The position numbers and the translations under genes are program-made. The notes under the pieces were generated by a model. The model was not told the origin of the DNA. It did no database searches and saw only the letters and a program-made list of their open reading frames with translations. A stretch of DNA of 64,000 bases from JAFASC01 sp036265935 (lineage in GTDB: Bacteria > Pseudomonadota > Alphaproteobacteria > Rhizobiales > Beijerinckiaceae): contig DATAOB010000073.1 in assembly GCA_036265935.1 (NCBI GenBank), positions 1-64,000 of the forward strand. Reading direction: 5' to 3'. This document shows, one piece after another, positions 44,310 through 51,325 of the stretch; position 1 is the stretch's first letter; every line of letters begins with the position of its first letter.

Positions 44310-45563
44310 ATGGCGGAGGCGCTTTTTGCAGACCTCAAGGTCATCGATTGCGCGAGCTTTATCGCCGCGCCGGCGGCGGCGACGATCTTCGCGGATTTCG
44401 GGGCCGACGTGATCAAGATCGAGCCGCCCTCCGGCGATCCGTATCGCAAGCTGCCGCAAATCAAGGGCCAACCACAATGCGAGAACAATTATGCGTGGCT
44501 CCTGACCGATCGTACCAGACGAAGTCTGGCGCTCGATCTTACCAGACCGGAAGGGCAGGCGGTGCTCGCGCGGCTCGTCAAGAGCGCCGACATTTTCATC
44601 ACCAACATGCCGCTGCGTGTGCGCTCTCGCCTCGGCATCGCCTATGACCAGATCGGGCCTTTGAACGAGCGCCTGATTTATGCGTCTTTCACCGGCTATG
44701 GCGAAACCGGCGAAGAGGCGAGCAAGCCTGGCTTTGATTCAAACGCCTATTGGGCGCGCTCGGGCCTCATGAATGAAGTGAAGCCGCATGCCGGAAGTCC
44801 GCCGGCGCGCTCGGTCTCCGGCATGGGCGATCATCCTGCTGCACTCGCGCTTTACGGCGCGATCCTCACCGCGCTTTATCGGCGCGAAAAGACCGGCAAA
44901 GGCGGGCATGTCGCGACATCGTTGCTCGCCAATGGTCTATGGTCGCACGGCTTGCAGATCCAGGCGAAATTCTGCGGCGCCACCTTCACGCCGCGCGTGC
45001 CGCGCGAGCAGTCGCCGAACGCGCTAACCAATCTCTACCGCTGCAAGGACGGTCGCTGGCTGACGCTGTCGCTGCTTGAAGAAGAGCGGCAATGGCCGCT
45101 GCTTTTGCGCGCCATCGAAGAGGTAAGCCTCGAGCACGATCCGCGCTTTGCCACCAAGGCTGCGCGTCATGAGCACGCGCGCGAGCTGGTCGTGATTTTC
45201 GATCACATTTTCTTGGCGCGCGATTTTGGGGAATGGCGGCGAAGGCTCGATGCGGCCGGACTCGTCTTCGGTTTTGTCGCGACGCTCGACGATGTCGTCG
45301 CCGATAACCAAGCGCGCGAGAACGATTTCATTCTGCCGATCGCGGAGACGCCGTTCGAGACCGTGGACAGTCCGATCTATATCGATGGCGGAGAGAAGCG
45401 CCGGCCGCTTCGCGCGCCGGAAATCGGCGAGGGCGGCGACGCTGTCTTACGCGAGGCGGGCTTTGCCGACGCCGAGATCGCCGACATGCGTGCGGCGGGG
45501 CTCGTCAGCCGATTGAGTTCGCCGATTGACATAGCCACGACGGAGGGCGACGAGCGGCGTTGA
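44310..45563 (+). CDS. CaiB/BaiF (class III) CoA-transferase
   Basis: This 417-residue protein transfers CoA between acids without a covalent glutamyl-CoA thioester chain like that of class I enzymes. The family start ADLKVIDCASFIAAPAAATIFADFGADVIKIEPP is clear. So are RSLALDLTRPEG, SFTGYGETG and the HVATSLLANGLW segment that carries the usual interface residues. GGGAGGGG precedes ATG 44310. The stop codon is embedded in the -35 element proposed for the next gene. The substrate is unknown. Confidence 0.93.
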   Translation: MAEALFADLKVIDCASFIAAPAAATIFADFGADVIKIEPPSGDPYRKLPQIKGQPQCENNYAWLLTDRTRRSLALDLTRPEGQAVLARLVKSADIFITNMPLRVRSRLGIAYDQIGPLNERLIYASFTGYGETGEEASKPGFDSNAYWARSGLMNEVKPHAGSPPARSVSGMGDHPAALALYGAILTALYRREKTGKGGHVATSLLANGLWSHGLQIQAKFCGATFTPRVPREQSPNALTNLYRCKDGRWLTLSLLEEERQWPLLLRAIEEVSLEHDPRFATKAARHEHARELVVIFDHIFLARDFGEWRRRLDAAGLVFGFVATLDDVVADNQARENDFILPIAETPFETVDSPIYIDGGEKRRPLRAPEIGEGGDAVLREAGFADAEIADMRAAGLVSRLSSPIDIATTEGDERR

Positions 45564-45585
45564 CACCTGCATATACAGGTATATC
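45560..45585 (+). promoter_or_regulatory. Promoter with nested palindromic operator before the isomerase gene
   Basis: TTGACA (45560-45565) is a perfect -35 hexamer, and TATATC (45580-45585) or TATCGT (45582-45587) can serve as -10. Between and over them lie two overlapping dyads: ACCTG-CATATA-CAGGT (45565-45580) and ATATAC-AG-GTATAT (45571-45584). The AT-rich patch stands out in GC-rich surroundings. A repressor site is inferred; no regulator gene is adjacent. Confidence 0.6.
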
Positions 45586-45617
45586 GTGCCGCGGGTACCA
45601 AGAAGCGGGAGACTCAC

Positions 45618-46229
45618 GTGCAGCCAGAATTCCTGTTCGATTTCGGCAGTCCGAACGCCTACCTCTCGCATCTCATCATCCCGCGCATCGAGCAGCGCAC
45701 CGGCGCGCGTTTCAAATATGTGCCGATCCTGCTCGGCGGCGTGTTTCGCCTGACCAACAACAAGTCGCCGATCGAGAGTTTTAGGGACGTCAAGAACAAG
45801 CTCGAATTCCAGCGGCTCGAGATGCGGCGTTTTCTCAAGCGTCACGGGATCACCGCGTTCAAGATGAATCCGTTCTTCCCGGTGAATACACTGCAATTGA
45901 TGCGCGGCGCGGTGGCGGCGGAATTCGAGGGCGTGTTCGCGCCTTATGTCGACGCCATGTTCCGCTACATGTGGGCGGAACCGCGAAAGATGGACGATCC
46001 GGAGGTGATCCGCGCCTCGCTGAAGGAGGCAGGACTCGATGCCGATCTGCTGCTTCGGCGGACGCAAGAGGACGAGGTGAAGCAGCGCCTGCTGGCGAAT
46101 ACGCAGGCTGCGGTCGAGAGAGGGGTGTTCGGCGCGCCCTCGTTCTTTGTCGGCGACCAATTGTTCTTCGGCAAGGACCAGCTGCGCGATGTCGAGGAAG
46201 AGATCGCGCAGCAAAAGCAGGCGGCGTGA
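45618..46229 (+). CDS. DsbA-like thiol isomerase (2-hydroxychromene-2-carboxylate isomerase family)
   Basis: This 203-residue protein has the DsbA/GST-kappa fold of 2-hydroxychromene-2-carboxylate isomerases. It starts FLFDFGSPNAYL, where Ser11 holds the glutathione-site position, and ends with GAPSFFVGDQLFFGKDQL. These enzymes use glutathione to isomerise intermediates of polycyclic aromatic breakdown, but many family members have unknown substrates. The start is GTG 45618, with a GGGAGA Shine-Dalgarno. The stop overlaps the next ATG (TGATG), so it is in an operon with the SDR gene. Confidence 0.9.
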   Translation: MQPEFLFDFGSPNAYLSHLIIPRIEQRTGARFKYVPILLGGVFRLTNNKSPIESFRDVKNKLEFQRLEMRRFLKRHGITAFKMNPFFPVNTLQLMRGAVAAEFEGVFAPYVDAMFRYMWAEPRKMDDPEVIRASLKEAGLDADLLLRRTQEDEVKQRLLANTQAAVERGVFGAPSFFVGDQLFFGKDQLRDVEEEIAQQKQAA

Positions 46230-46972
46230 TGGCTGGGAAGAACGCGAGCGCGGCGATCGTCGGCGCCGGGGATTATATCGGCGCGGCGATTGCGAAGAAG
46301 TTTGCCGCCGAAGGCTTTACGATTTTTGCCGGGCGGCGCAACGGCGACAAGCTGGCGCCGCTCGTGCAGGAGGTAGAGGCCGCGGGCGGCAAGATTTTCG
46401 CTCGCTCGCTCGATGCGCGCAACGAGGACGAGATCGTCGCGTTCATTCACGATGCCGATCAGCACGCTCCGCTGGAGGTGTGCATTTTCAATATCGGCGC
46501 CAACGTCAATTTCCCGCTGACCGAGACGACCGAGCGCGTCTTCCGCAAAGTGTGGGAGATGGCGTGCTATGCCGGCTTCCTCACGACACGCGAGGCGGCG
46601 AAAGCGATGCTCGCGCGCGGCCGCGGCAGCATCTTTCTGACCGGCGCCACGGCAAGTCTCCGCGGCGGCATCGGCTTTGCCGCGTTTGCCAGCGCCAAAT
46701 TCGGCTTGCGCGCGGTGGCGCAGGCGGCGGCGCGCGAACTCGGACCGAAAAACATTCACGTCGCACATCTGATCATCGATTCCGGCGTCGATACGCAATG
46801 GGTACGCGAGCGCATCAAAGCCAACGAGGGCGAGGCGGCGCTCGCCAATCTCGATCCCGAGCGGCTGATGAACCCGGAGGCGGTCGCCGAGAGCTATTGG
46901 CAACTCTATCGGCAGCCGCGCAGCGCCTGGTCGTCGGAGCTGGAGATACGACCGTTCGGCGAGAAATGGTGA
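46229..46972 (+). CDS. Short-chain dehydrogenase/reductase-like protein without catalytic Tyr
   Basis: This is a 247-residue Rossmann protein of the SDR superfamily. The cofactor motif is G-A-G-D-Y-I-G (12-18) and NIGAN replaces the usual NNAG. In the active-site motif Y-x-x-x-K the Tyr is Phe153 (F-A-S-A-K157), and the upstream Ser position is in a TGATAS segment. It may therefore bind nucleotide without normal dehydrogenase chemistry, or use another residue. From memory, relatives in Bradyrhizobium share this substitution. It is translationally coupled to the isomerase gene. Confidence 0.88.
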   Translation: MAGKNASAAIVGAGDYIGAAIAKKFAAEGFTIFAGRRNGDKLAPLVQEVEAAGGKIFARSLDARNEDEIVAFIHDADQHAPLEVCIFNIGANVNFPLTETTERVFRKVWEMACYAGFLTTREAAKAMLARGRGSIFLTGATASLRGGIGFAAFASAKFGLRAVAQAAARELGPKNIHVAHLIIDSGVDTQWVRERIKANEGEAALANLDPERLMNPEAVAESYWQLYRQPRSAWSSELEIRPFGEKW

Positions 46973-46976
46973 GCGG

Positions 46977-47417
46977 TCAAAAATCTCCGCCAAAGCTCAC
47001 GCAGAGCTTTGCTGCCCGCGCGAGTTGGCCGGCGGCGGTATAGACACTGTTCGCAACACTGCGCGAGACCTGCGAGGCGACAAGCGACGAGGGCGGCGAG
47101 GCGCTGATCGCCAAGACCGGCGTGCCGTCCGCGGCGAGGCCGACAAGCTGCGCATCGATATGGATGTTGCGATCCAGCTTGTTGACGACGGAGTAGCTGA
47201 ACGTGACGACCGGCAGGCCCGAAAGCGTGCCCTTTTCTTCGCGCACCAGCAGGTAGTCGAGGACTAATCCTGCTTCGTGAACCTCGAACTTTTCGAAGTC
47301 GGTGCGGGGCAGACAATGCCATGCGTGGTCGAAGGCACTGGCGCTGCCGGGTAGCGCGAGGGCAAAGGCCGCAAGCAAGGCTCTCGCGTAAGCAGACCAC
47401 CCCGCATCAATTTTCAA
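46977..47417 (-). CDS. Secreted hypothetical protein
   Basis: This 146-residue protein has a signal peptide (ARALLAAFALALPGSASAFD, cleavage near 28). The rest looks like a beta-rich periplasmic domain with two Cys (WHCLPR near residue 35 and KLCVSF near 139) that could form a disulfide. It contains VTFSYSVVNKLDRNIHIDAQLVGL. No family is recognised. It is convergent with the SDR gene and lies 32 bp downstream of the glycine-rich peptide gene on the same strand, so the two may be cotranscribed. Confidence 0.65.
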   Translation of the reverse strand: MKIDAGWSAYARALLAAFALALPGSASAFDHAWHCLPRTDFEKFEVHEAGLVLDYLLVREEKGTLSGLPVVTFSYSVVNKLDRNIHIDAQLVGLAADGTPVLAISASPPSSLVASQVSRSVANSVYTAAGQLARAAKLCVSFGGDF

Positions 47418-47449
47418 GGCGGCGGCTTTTCAAGCTTGAGCGCCGCAAG

Positions 47450-47611
47450 TTACTTGCCGTTGCCGCCGCCACCACCGCCACCGCCGCCTCCCCCGCCGCC
47501 GGAGGATGAACCGCCGCCACCTCCTCCTCCGCCATTGCCCTGGGCCAGCGGGGCGCTGACGCTGCCGAGGCTGATAAGGCTCGCCAAAGCGAGCACGATG
47601 ATCGTCTTCAT
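47450..47611 (-). CDS. Glycine-rich small secreted peptide (53 aa)
   Basis: The minus strand encodes a 53-residue peptide. It has a signal sequence (MKTIIVLALASLISLGSVSA) and a short PLAQGN stretch. Glycine runs of 8 and 13 residues follow, split by three Ser, and it ends NGK. Before the ATG at 47611 is GAGGAGA, 8 nt away, a strong Shine-Dalgarno. The frame, signal and ribosome site support a real gene. The opposite strand reads as a poly-proline frame, which I reject. Similar Gly-rich exported peptides exist in this group, with unknown roles. Confidence 0.75.
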   Translation of the reverse strand: MKTIIVLALASLISLGSVSAPLAQGNGGGGGGGGSSSGGGGGGGGGGGGGNGK

Positions 47612-47640
47612 GGAAAATCTCCTCGCCTCACTGAGCTATC

Positions 47641-47665
47641 AACGGCCATTACTTGCGCCAGTTCA
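47641..47665 (-). promoter_or_regulatory. EcfG-like promoter before the glycine-rich peptide gene
   Basis: On the minus strand the sequence reads TGAAC-N16-CGTT, one mismatch from the EcfG consensus GGAAC-N16/17-CGTT. The -10-like CGTT ends 30 bp before the ATG at 47611, a fitting distance. It would place the peptide in the general stress response. The call is tentative because of the mismatch in the -35. Confidence 0.45.
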
Positions 47666-47787
47666 AGCGTTTCTCGCCTGAACGGCAGCGCAACGGCAAG
47701 GCTTCATGCGGCTTTTCCGGCGCTTTTCCGCCGCGCTAGGATGCGCCGGCAACTGAAGCGAAGCAGCAAGGCCAAGGCGGAGGTCGG

Positions 47788-48684
47788 ATGGCGCGATTAG
47801 GTGAGGGCAGGGTGGCGATCGTCACCGGCGGCGGACGCGGCATCGGCCGCGAATATGCCCTCGAGCTTGCCCGCCACGGCGGCCAGGTCGTCGTCAACGA
47901 TTTCGGCACCGGCCGCGACGGGCGCGGCGCCGACAACTCGGCCGCAGAGGCAGTCGTCGCCGAGATCAAGGCGGCCGGCGGCGCGGCGATCGCCAACGGC
48001 GAAGATATCAGCGACTGGGAGGGCGCGCGCCGCCTGATCGCGCACGCCGTCTCCGCCTTCGGCCGGCTCGACGTGCTCGTCAACAATGCCGGCATCCTGC
48101 GCGACCGCATGCTGGTCAATATGGAAGAATCCGACTGGGACGCGGTGATCAAAGTGCATTTGAAAGGCACATTCGCGCCCTCGCATCATGCCGCCGTCCA
48201 TTGGCGCACCGAGCAGAAAAAGACCGGCGCGAGCGTTAACGCACGCATCATCAACACGTCGTCGTCGTCCGGCCTGTTCGGCAATATCGGCCAGACCAAT
48301 TATAGCGCCGCCAAAGCCGGTATCGCCGCCTTCAGTATCGCGGCGCGCGAGCTGAAGCGCTACGGCATTACTGTCAACGCGATCTCGCCGCATGCGCAGA
48401 CGCGCATGACCGAGGGCATCCGCGAGCGCACGCCGGAAGAGATCGCATCCCGCGATCCGCGCTGGATTGCGCCGGTCGTGGTTTGGCTTGCCAGCGCCGA
48501 AAGCGCTGGCGTCACCGGGCGGGTGATCGAAGCCGGCGGCGGCATTCTGTCGGTGCTCGAGGGATGGCGGCAAGGGCCGATGGCCGATCCGATCGACGAT
48601 CCCGAGAGAATCGGGCCGGTCCTCACCGATCTTGCCGAGCGCGCGCGGCGCAATGTCGACATGCAGGGCCGCGATCTGGATTAG
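47788..48684 (+). CDS. SDR family oxidoreductase (3-hydroxyacyl-CoA dehydrogenase type)
   Basis: This 298-residue protein is a classical SDR of the peroxisomal multifunctional enzyme type. It has T-G-G-G-R-G-I-G (13-20), NDFGTGRDGRG as in HSD17B4-like dehydrogenases, NNAGILRD, and active site NTSSSSG with Y-S-A-A-K. The C-terminal extension beyond 250 residues is usual for this type. A MaoC hydratase gene follows 14 bp later. Together they could carry out the hydration and dehydrogenation steps of a beta-oxidation-like route. Confidence 0.92.
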   Translation: MARLGEGRVAIVTGGGRGIGREYALELARHGGQVVVNDFGTGRDGRGADNSAAEAVVAEIKAAGGAAIANGEDISDWEGARRLIAHAVSAFGRLDVLVNNAGILRDRMLVNMEESDWDAVIKVHLKGTFAPSHHAAVHWRTEQKKTGASVNARIINTSSSSGLFGNIGQTNYSAAKAGIAAFSIAARELKRYGITVNAISPHAQTRMTEGIRERTPEEIASRDPRWIAPVVVWLASAESAGVTGRVIEAGGGILSVLEGWRQGPMADPIDDPERIGPVLTDLAERARRNVDMQGRDLD

Positions 48685-48698
48685 TTGGGGAGGCGCGC

Positions 48699-49154
48699 GT
48701 GATCGAAGTCGAGAGGCCCGCGGACTTGGCAAATTACGTCGGCCAAAAGCTCGGCACGAGCGAGTGGGTCATTGTCGACCAGGCGAAGATCGACGCATTT
48801 GCCCAACTCACCGGCGACGACAATTGGATCCATGTCGATCGTGAGCGCGCCGCGCGCGAACTGCCGGAAGGCAAGACGATCGCGCACGGGCTGTTGACGC
48901 TCTCGCTCATGCCGCGCCTCGCGGCCCAGGCCTTAAAAATCCGCAAGCGCTCGCGCAGCATCAATTACGGCTCGAACAAGATTCGCTATCCCGCGGCGGT
49001 GAAATGCGGCGCGCGCGTGCGTCTGCACCGGACGTTAGAAAAATGTGAGCCGGTCGAGGGCGGCGCGCGGCTGACGTTTTCCAACGTCATGGAAATCCAG
49101 GGCGAGGCGCGCCCGGCAATGGCGGCAGAGACGATCAGTCTCGTCTATGAGTGA
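48699..49154 (+). CDS. MaoC-like enoyl-CoA hydratase
   Basis: This 151-residue protein has the hot-dog fold of MaoC/R-specific enoyl-CoA hydratases. The catalytic Asp/His motif is in TGDDNWIHVDRERA, followed by GKTIAHGLLTLSL. The start GTG 48699 follows GGGGAGG by 6 nt; the open frame reaches further back but overlaps the SDR gene. With the preceding SDR it makes a hydratase-dehydrogenase pair. Confidence 0.93.
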   Translation: MIEVERPADLANYVGQKLGTSEWVIVDQAKIDAFAQLTGDDNWIHVDRERAARELPEGKTIAHGLLTLSLMPRLAAQALKIRKRSRSINYGSNKIRYPAAVKCGARVRLHRTLEKCEPVEGGARLTFSNVMEIQGEARPAMAAETISLVYE

Positions 49155-49224
49155 GGTTCGCGCCGGTCTCGCAATGTGGCGCGAAAGGCTATAGGGTCAA
49201 GGAAAGGGCCGAGGGAGAATTTCG

Positions 49225-49761
49225 ATGCGAATCTTGGCAGCGATCGCCGTTATTGGAATCGTGCTTGCGATTCTGGCGGCGGTATTCTTCTTCGGCGGCT
49301 TCTACAATGTCGCGGCGAGCCAGGACGATCCAGCAATCGTCAAATGGGCGCTGGTCAAGGTGCGCAACGCCTCGATCGCGCGCCACGCGGGCGACAGGGC
49401 GCCGGGCAGTCTTGGCGATGCGGCGAATGTGCAGGCGGGCGCGCGGCAATTCTCGGAGCGAGGCTGCGTCAATTGCCACGGCGCACCCGGCTTCGACTGG
49501 GCGAAATTCTCCGAGGGCCTGCATCCCGATCCGCCCGACCTGAAAGAAGAGGTGGAAGGCCGCTCGCCTGAAGAATTGTTCTGGATCGTCAAGAACGGCA
49601 TCAACATGACGGGCATGCCGAGTTTTGGCGCGATCGGCGTCGCTGACGATGACATTTGGAAGATCGTCGCGTTCTTGAAGCAGTTGCCGCATGTGTCCGA
49701 CGCGGATTACAAATCCTGGACGGCGGGCGCTGCTCCAGCTGCGGCGGCGCCGAAACAGTAG
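49225..49761 (+). CDS. Membrane-anchored class I cytochrome c
   Basis: This 178-residue protein has an N-terminal hydrophobic anchor (about 3-24). A single haem-binding motif C-V-N-C-H lies at residues 81-85, and the probable axial Met is in NMTGMPSFG. An Ala/Pro tail follows. It is likely a periplasmic electron carrier held at the inner membrane. No oxidase or dehydrogenase partner is adjacent. The gene ends 5 bp before a palindromic repeat and faces a convergent membrane-protein gene. Confidence 0.92.
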   Translation: MRILAAIAVIGIVLAILAAVFFFGGFYNVAASQDDPAIVKWALVKVRNASIARHAGDRAPGSLGDAANVQAGARQFSERGCVNCHGAPGFDWAKFSEGLHPDPPDLKEEVEGRSPEELFWIVKNGINMTGMPSFGAIGVADDDIWKIVAFLKQLPHVSDADYKSWTAGAAPAAAAPKQ

Positions 49762-49765
49762 TGTC

Positions 49766-49860
49766 GTCATGGCGAGGAGCGTGAGCGACGAAGCAATCCA
49801 GGGGCAAATGCTGCGATGCCGAGCGGTTGCTCCGGATTGCTTCGCTCCGCTCGCAATGAC
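49766..49860. repeat. GTCATTGCGAGG palindromic repeat (copy 4)
   Basis: The left arm GTCATGGCGAGGAGCGTGAG has one change, and the right arm CTCGCAATGAC is intact. The inner arms GACGAAGCAATCC and GGATTGCTTCG are conserved. It occupies the whole space between the convergent cytochrome c and membrane-protein genes, suggesting use as a bidirectional terminator. Confidence 0.9.
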
Positions 49861-49868
49861 GACCTACA

Positions 49869-51302
49869 TCATGGCCGATGCAGGCACGAATATCTTTGGA
49901 TGAGTTCGCGCGCCCGTAGCGGCAGCGCGATGCTCGTCTGCTCGCTCCGCTTCGCGGTTTCGCAGGAGAGCCAGAAATAGCCGGTATCCGGATCGATGAC
50001 GAGCCGCGCGGGTGCAAGTCCCGGCGCGACCAGCACGGAAAGGTAAGGCGTGGTCGAATTCCAGGCGAGGCGGTTCAAATCGGCGGGAATGCGCTTTGAT
50101 GAAACGAAAGCGGGATCGCCGAGCGCGGGATCCGACTCCGTGCCGCTCGCCAGCATTCGCACGGCCTCTTTATACCCGGTCCAGGCGGACACGAATTTCG
50201 CCGTCTCGACGACGTGGACGAGCAGCGCGAGGAAAATTGCGCCGAGGATGATCCGCGCATCGAGACGCTTCTCCATAGTGCTGGCGAGCCGCGCGAGGAA
50301 CGGGAACGGCGATTTGCGCCATTCTTCTTCGCGCATGGCGTGGACGGCAGCGACAATCGCCAAAACCGGCGTCACGATGAGCAGGACGGTCCGCAACTCA
50401 TATCTGGCGTCGGTCAGAAGCCATCTATCGAACCATGTCCAATAAATGACGAGCATCACGGCGCATAGCATCGCTGCATAGAGATGCGTGCGCGCCGGAC
50501 TGATCCGCCGAAGTAGGAAGATTGCGCTGGCATAGCCGAACAGCGCGGCAAGCAGGACGAGAAAAGCCCGCTGTTCCAGATTCCAGATATCGATAAATCT
50601 GAATGCGGCCGCGGTGAGAACGCTCGAAATGTAATCGTCGGCCGGATAGGCGATCCTGACGATGAGCCAAATCAGTATGGCGGCGACAAATCCGCCGAGC
50701 GCCCTCAAAAACCGCGCACCGCGCCAGCCGCGCAGAAACAGCGCGAACAGGATTGCGCCCGCAAGCACGATGCCGCCCTCATGCGTGAGGACGAGAGCAA
50801 TGAGCGCGAGGAACAGCGCCGCAGTGCCCAGCGCGCTCGCCGGCGCAGAAAGGCAGAGGGCAAGCGCCGGCCAGAACACGGCATGCGCCATCCACATTTC
50901 CGTGGGGAAGCCGAAGATGAGCGGACAGAGGCAGGCCGTCGACAAACAGGCGTAGAGGAAGATGATCCGGCTTTCTGTGCGATCGGCGATCCAGGTTGCG
51001 CCGAGCCCAATCAGAGGCGCGGCAAAATGCAAGAAGCCGTAGACGAAAATACCGCCCGTCGCATTCTTCGTCAGCGCGACAAAAAATTCGGCCGGCACAT
51101 AGGCGTAGAGATAACTAAACAGCCGCCCCGAAATATTGTGCCAGTGGAAATCCCAGGCCCTCTGCGCCGCGACGGCGTAGGAAAAGATCGAGCCGTCGCC
51201 GAACATTTGCAGTCGGAACGACAGCCCAATTGCGATGAACAGAAGGGACGCCCCGACTCCGGCGGCGATCACAAAATGACGCAAGAGGCGCGTTTGCCGC
51301 AT
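49869..51302 (-). CDS. Polytopic membrane protein of unknown function
   Basis: This is a 477-residue protein with about ten hydrophobic helices, and then a soluble C-terminal part of about 110 residues that contains a WLSCETAKRSEQ segment. The topology and a GDGSIFSYAVAAQRAWDFHWHNISGR loop after the first helix recall lipid-linked-sugar glycosyltransferases of the GT39/PMT type. I do not see a firm motif, so this is only a guess. ATG 51302 is preferred to GTG 51308. It lies 23 bp after the CoxL-like gene on the same strand and may share its transcript. Confidence 0.75.
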   Translation of the reverse strand: MRQTRLLRHFVIAAGVGASLLFIAIGLSFRLQMFGDGSIFSYAVAAQRAWDFHWHNISGRLFSYLYAYVPAEFFVALTKNATGGIFVYGFLHFAAPLIGLGATWIADRTESRIIFLYACLSTACLCPLIFGFPTEMWMAHAVFWPALALCLSAPASALGTAALFLALIALVLTHEGGIVLAGAILFALFLRGWRGARFLRALGGFVAAILIWLIVRIAYPADDYISSVLTAAAFRFIDIWNLEQRAFLVLLAALFGYASAIFLLRRISPARTHLYAAMLCAVMLVIYWTWFDRWLLTDARYELRTVLLIVTPVLAIVAAVHAMREEEWRKSPFPFLARLASTMEKRLDARIILGAIFLALLVHVVETAKFVSAWTGYKEAVRMLASGTESDPALGDPAFVSSKRIPADLNRLAWNSTTPYLSVLVAPGLAPARLVIDPDTGYFWLSCETAKRSEQTSIALPLRARELIQRYSCLHRP

Positions 51303-51325
51303 GCTCACGCGCCGCGGCTGTGCGA

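Noticed and set aside
47436..47681. Poly-proline frame on the plus strand
   Set aside because: It is the antisense of the glycine-rich peptide gene, which has a signal peptide and a proper ribosome site on the minus strand.
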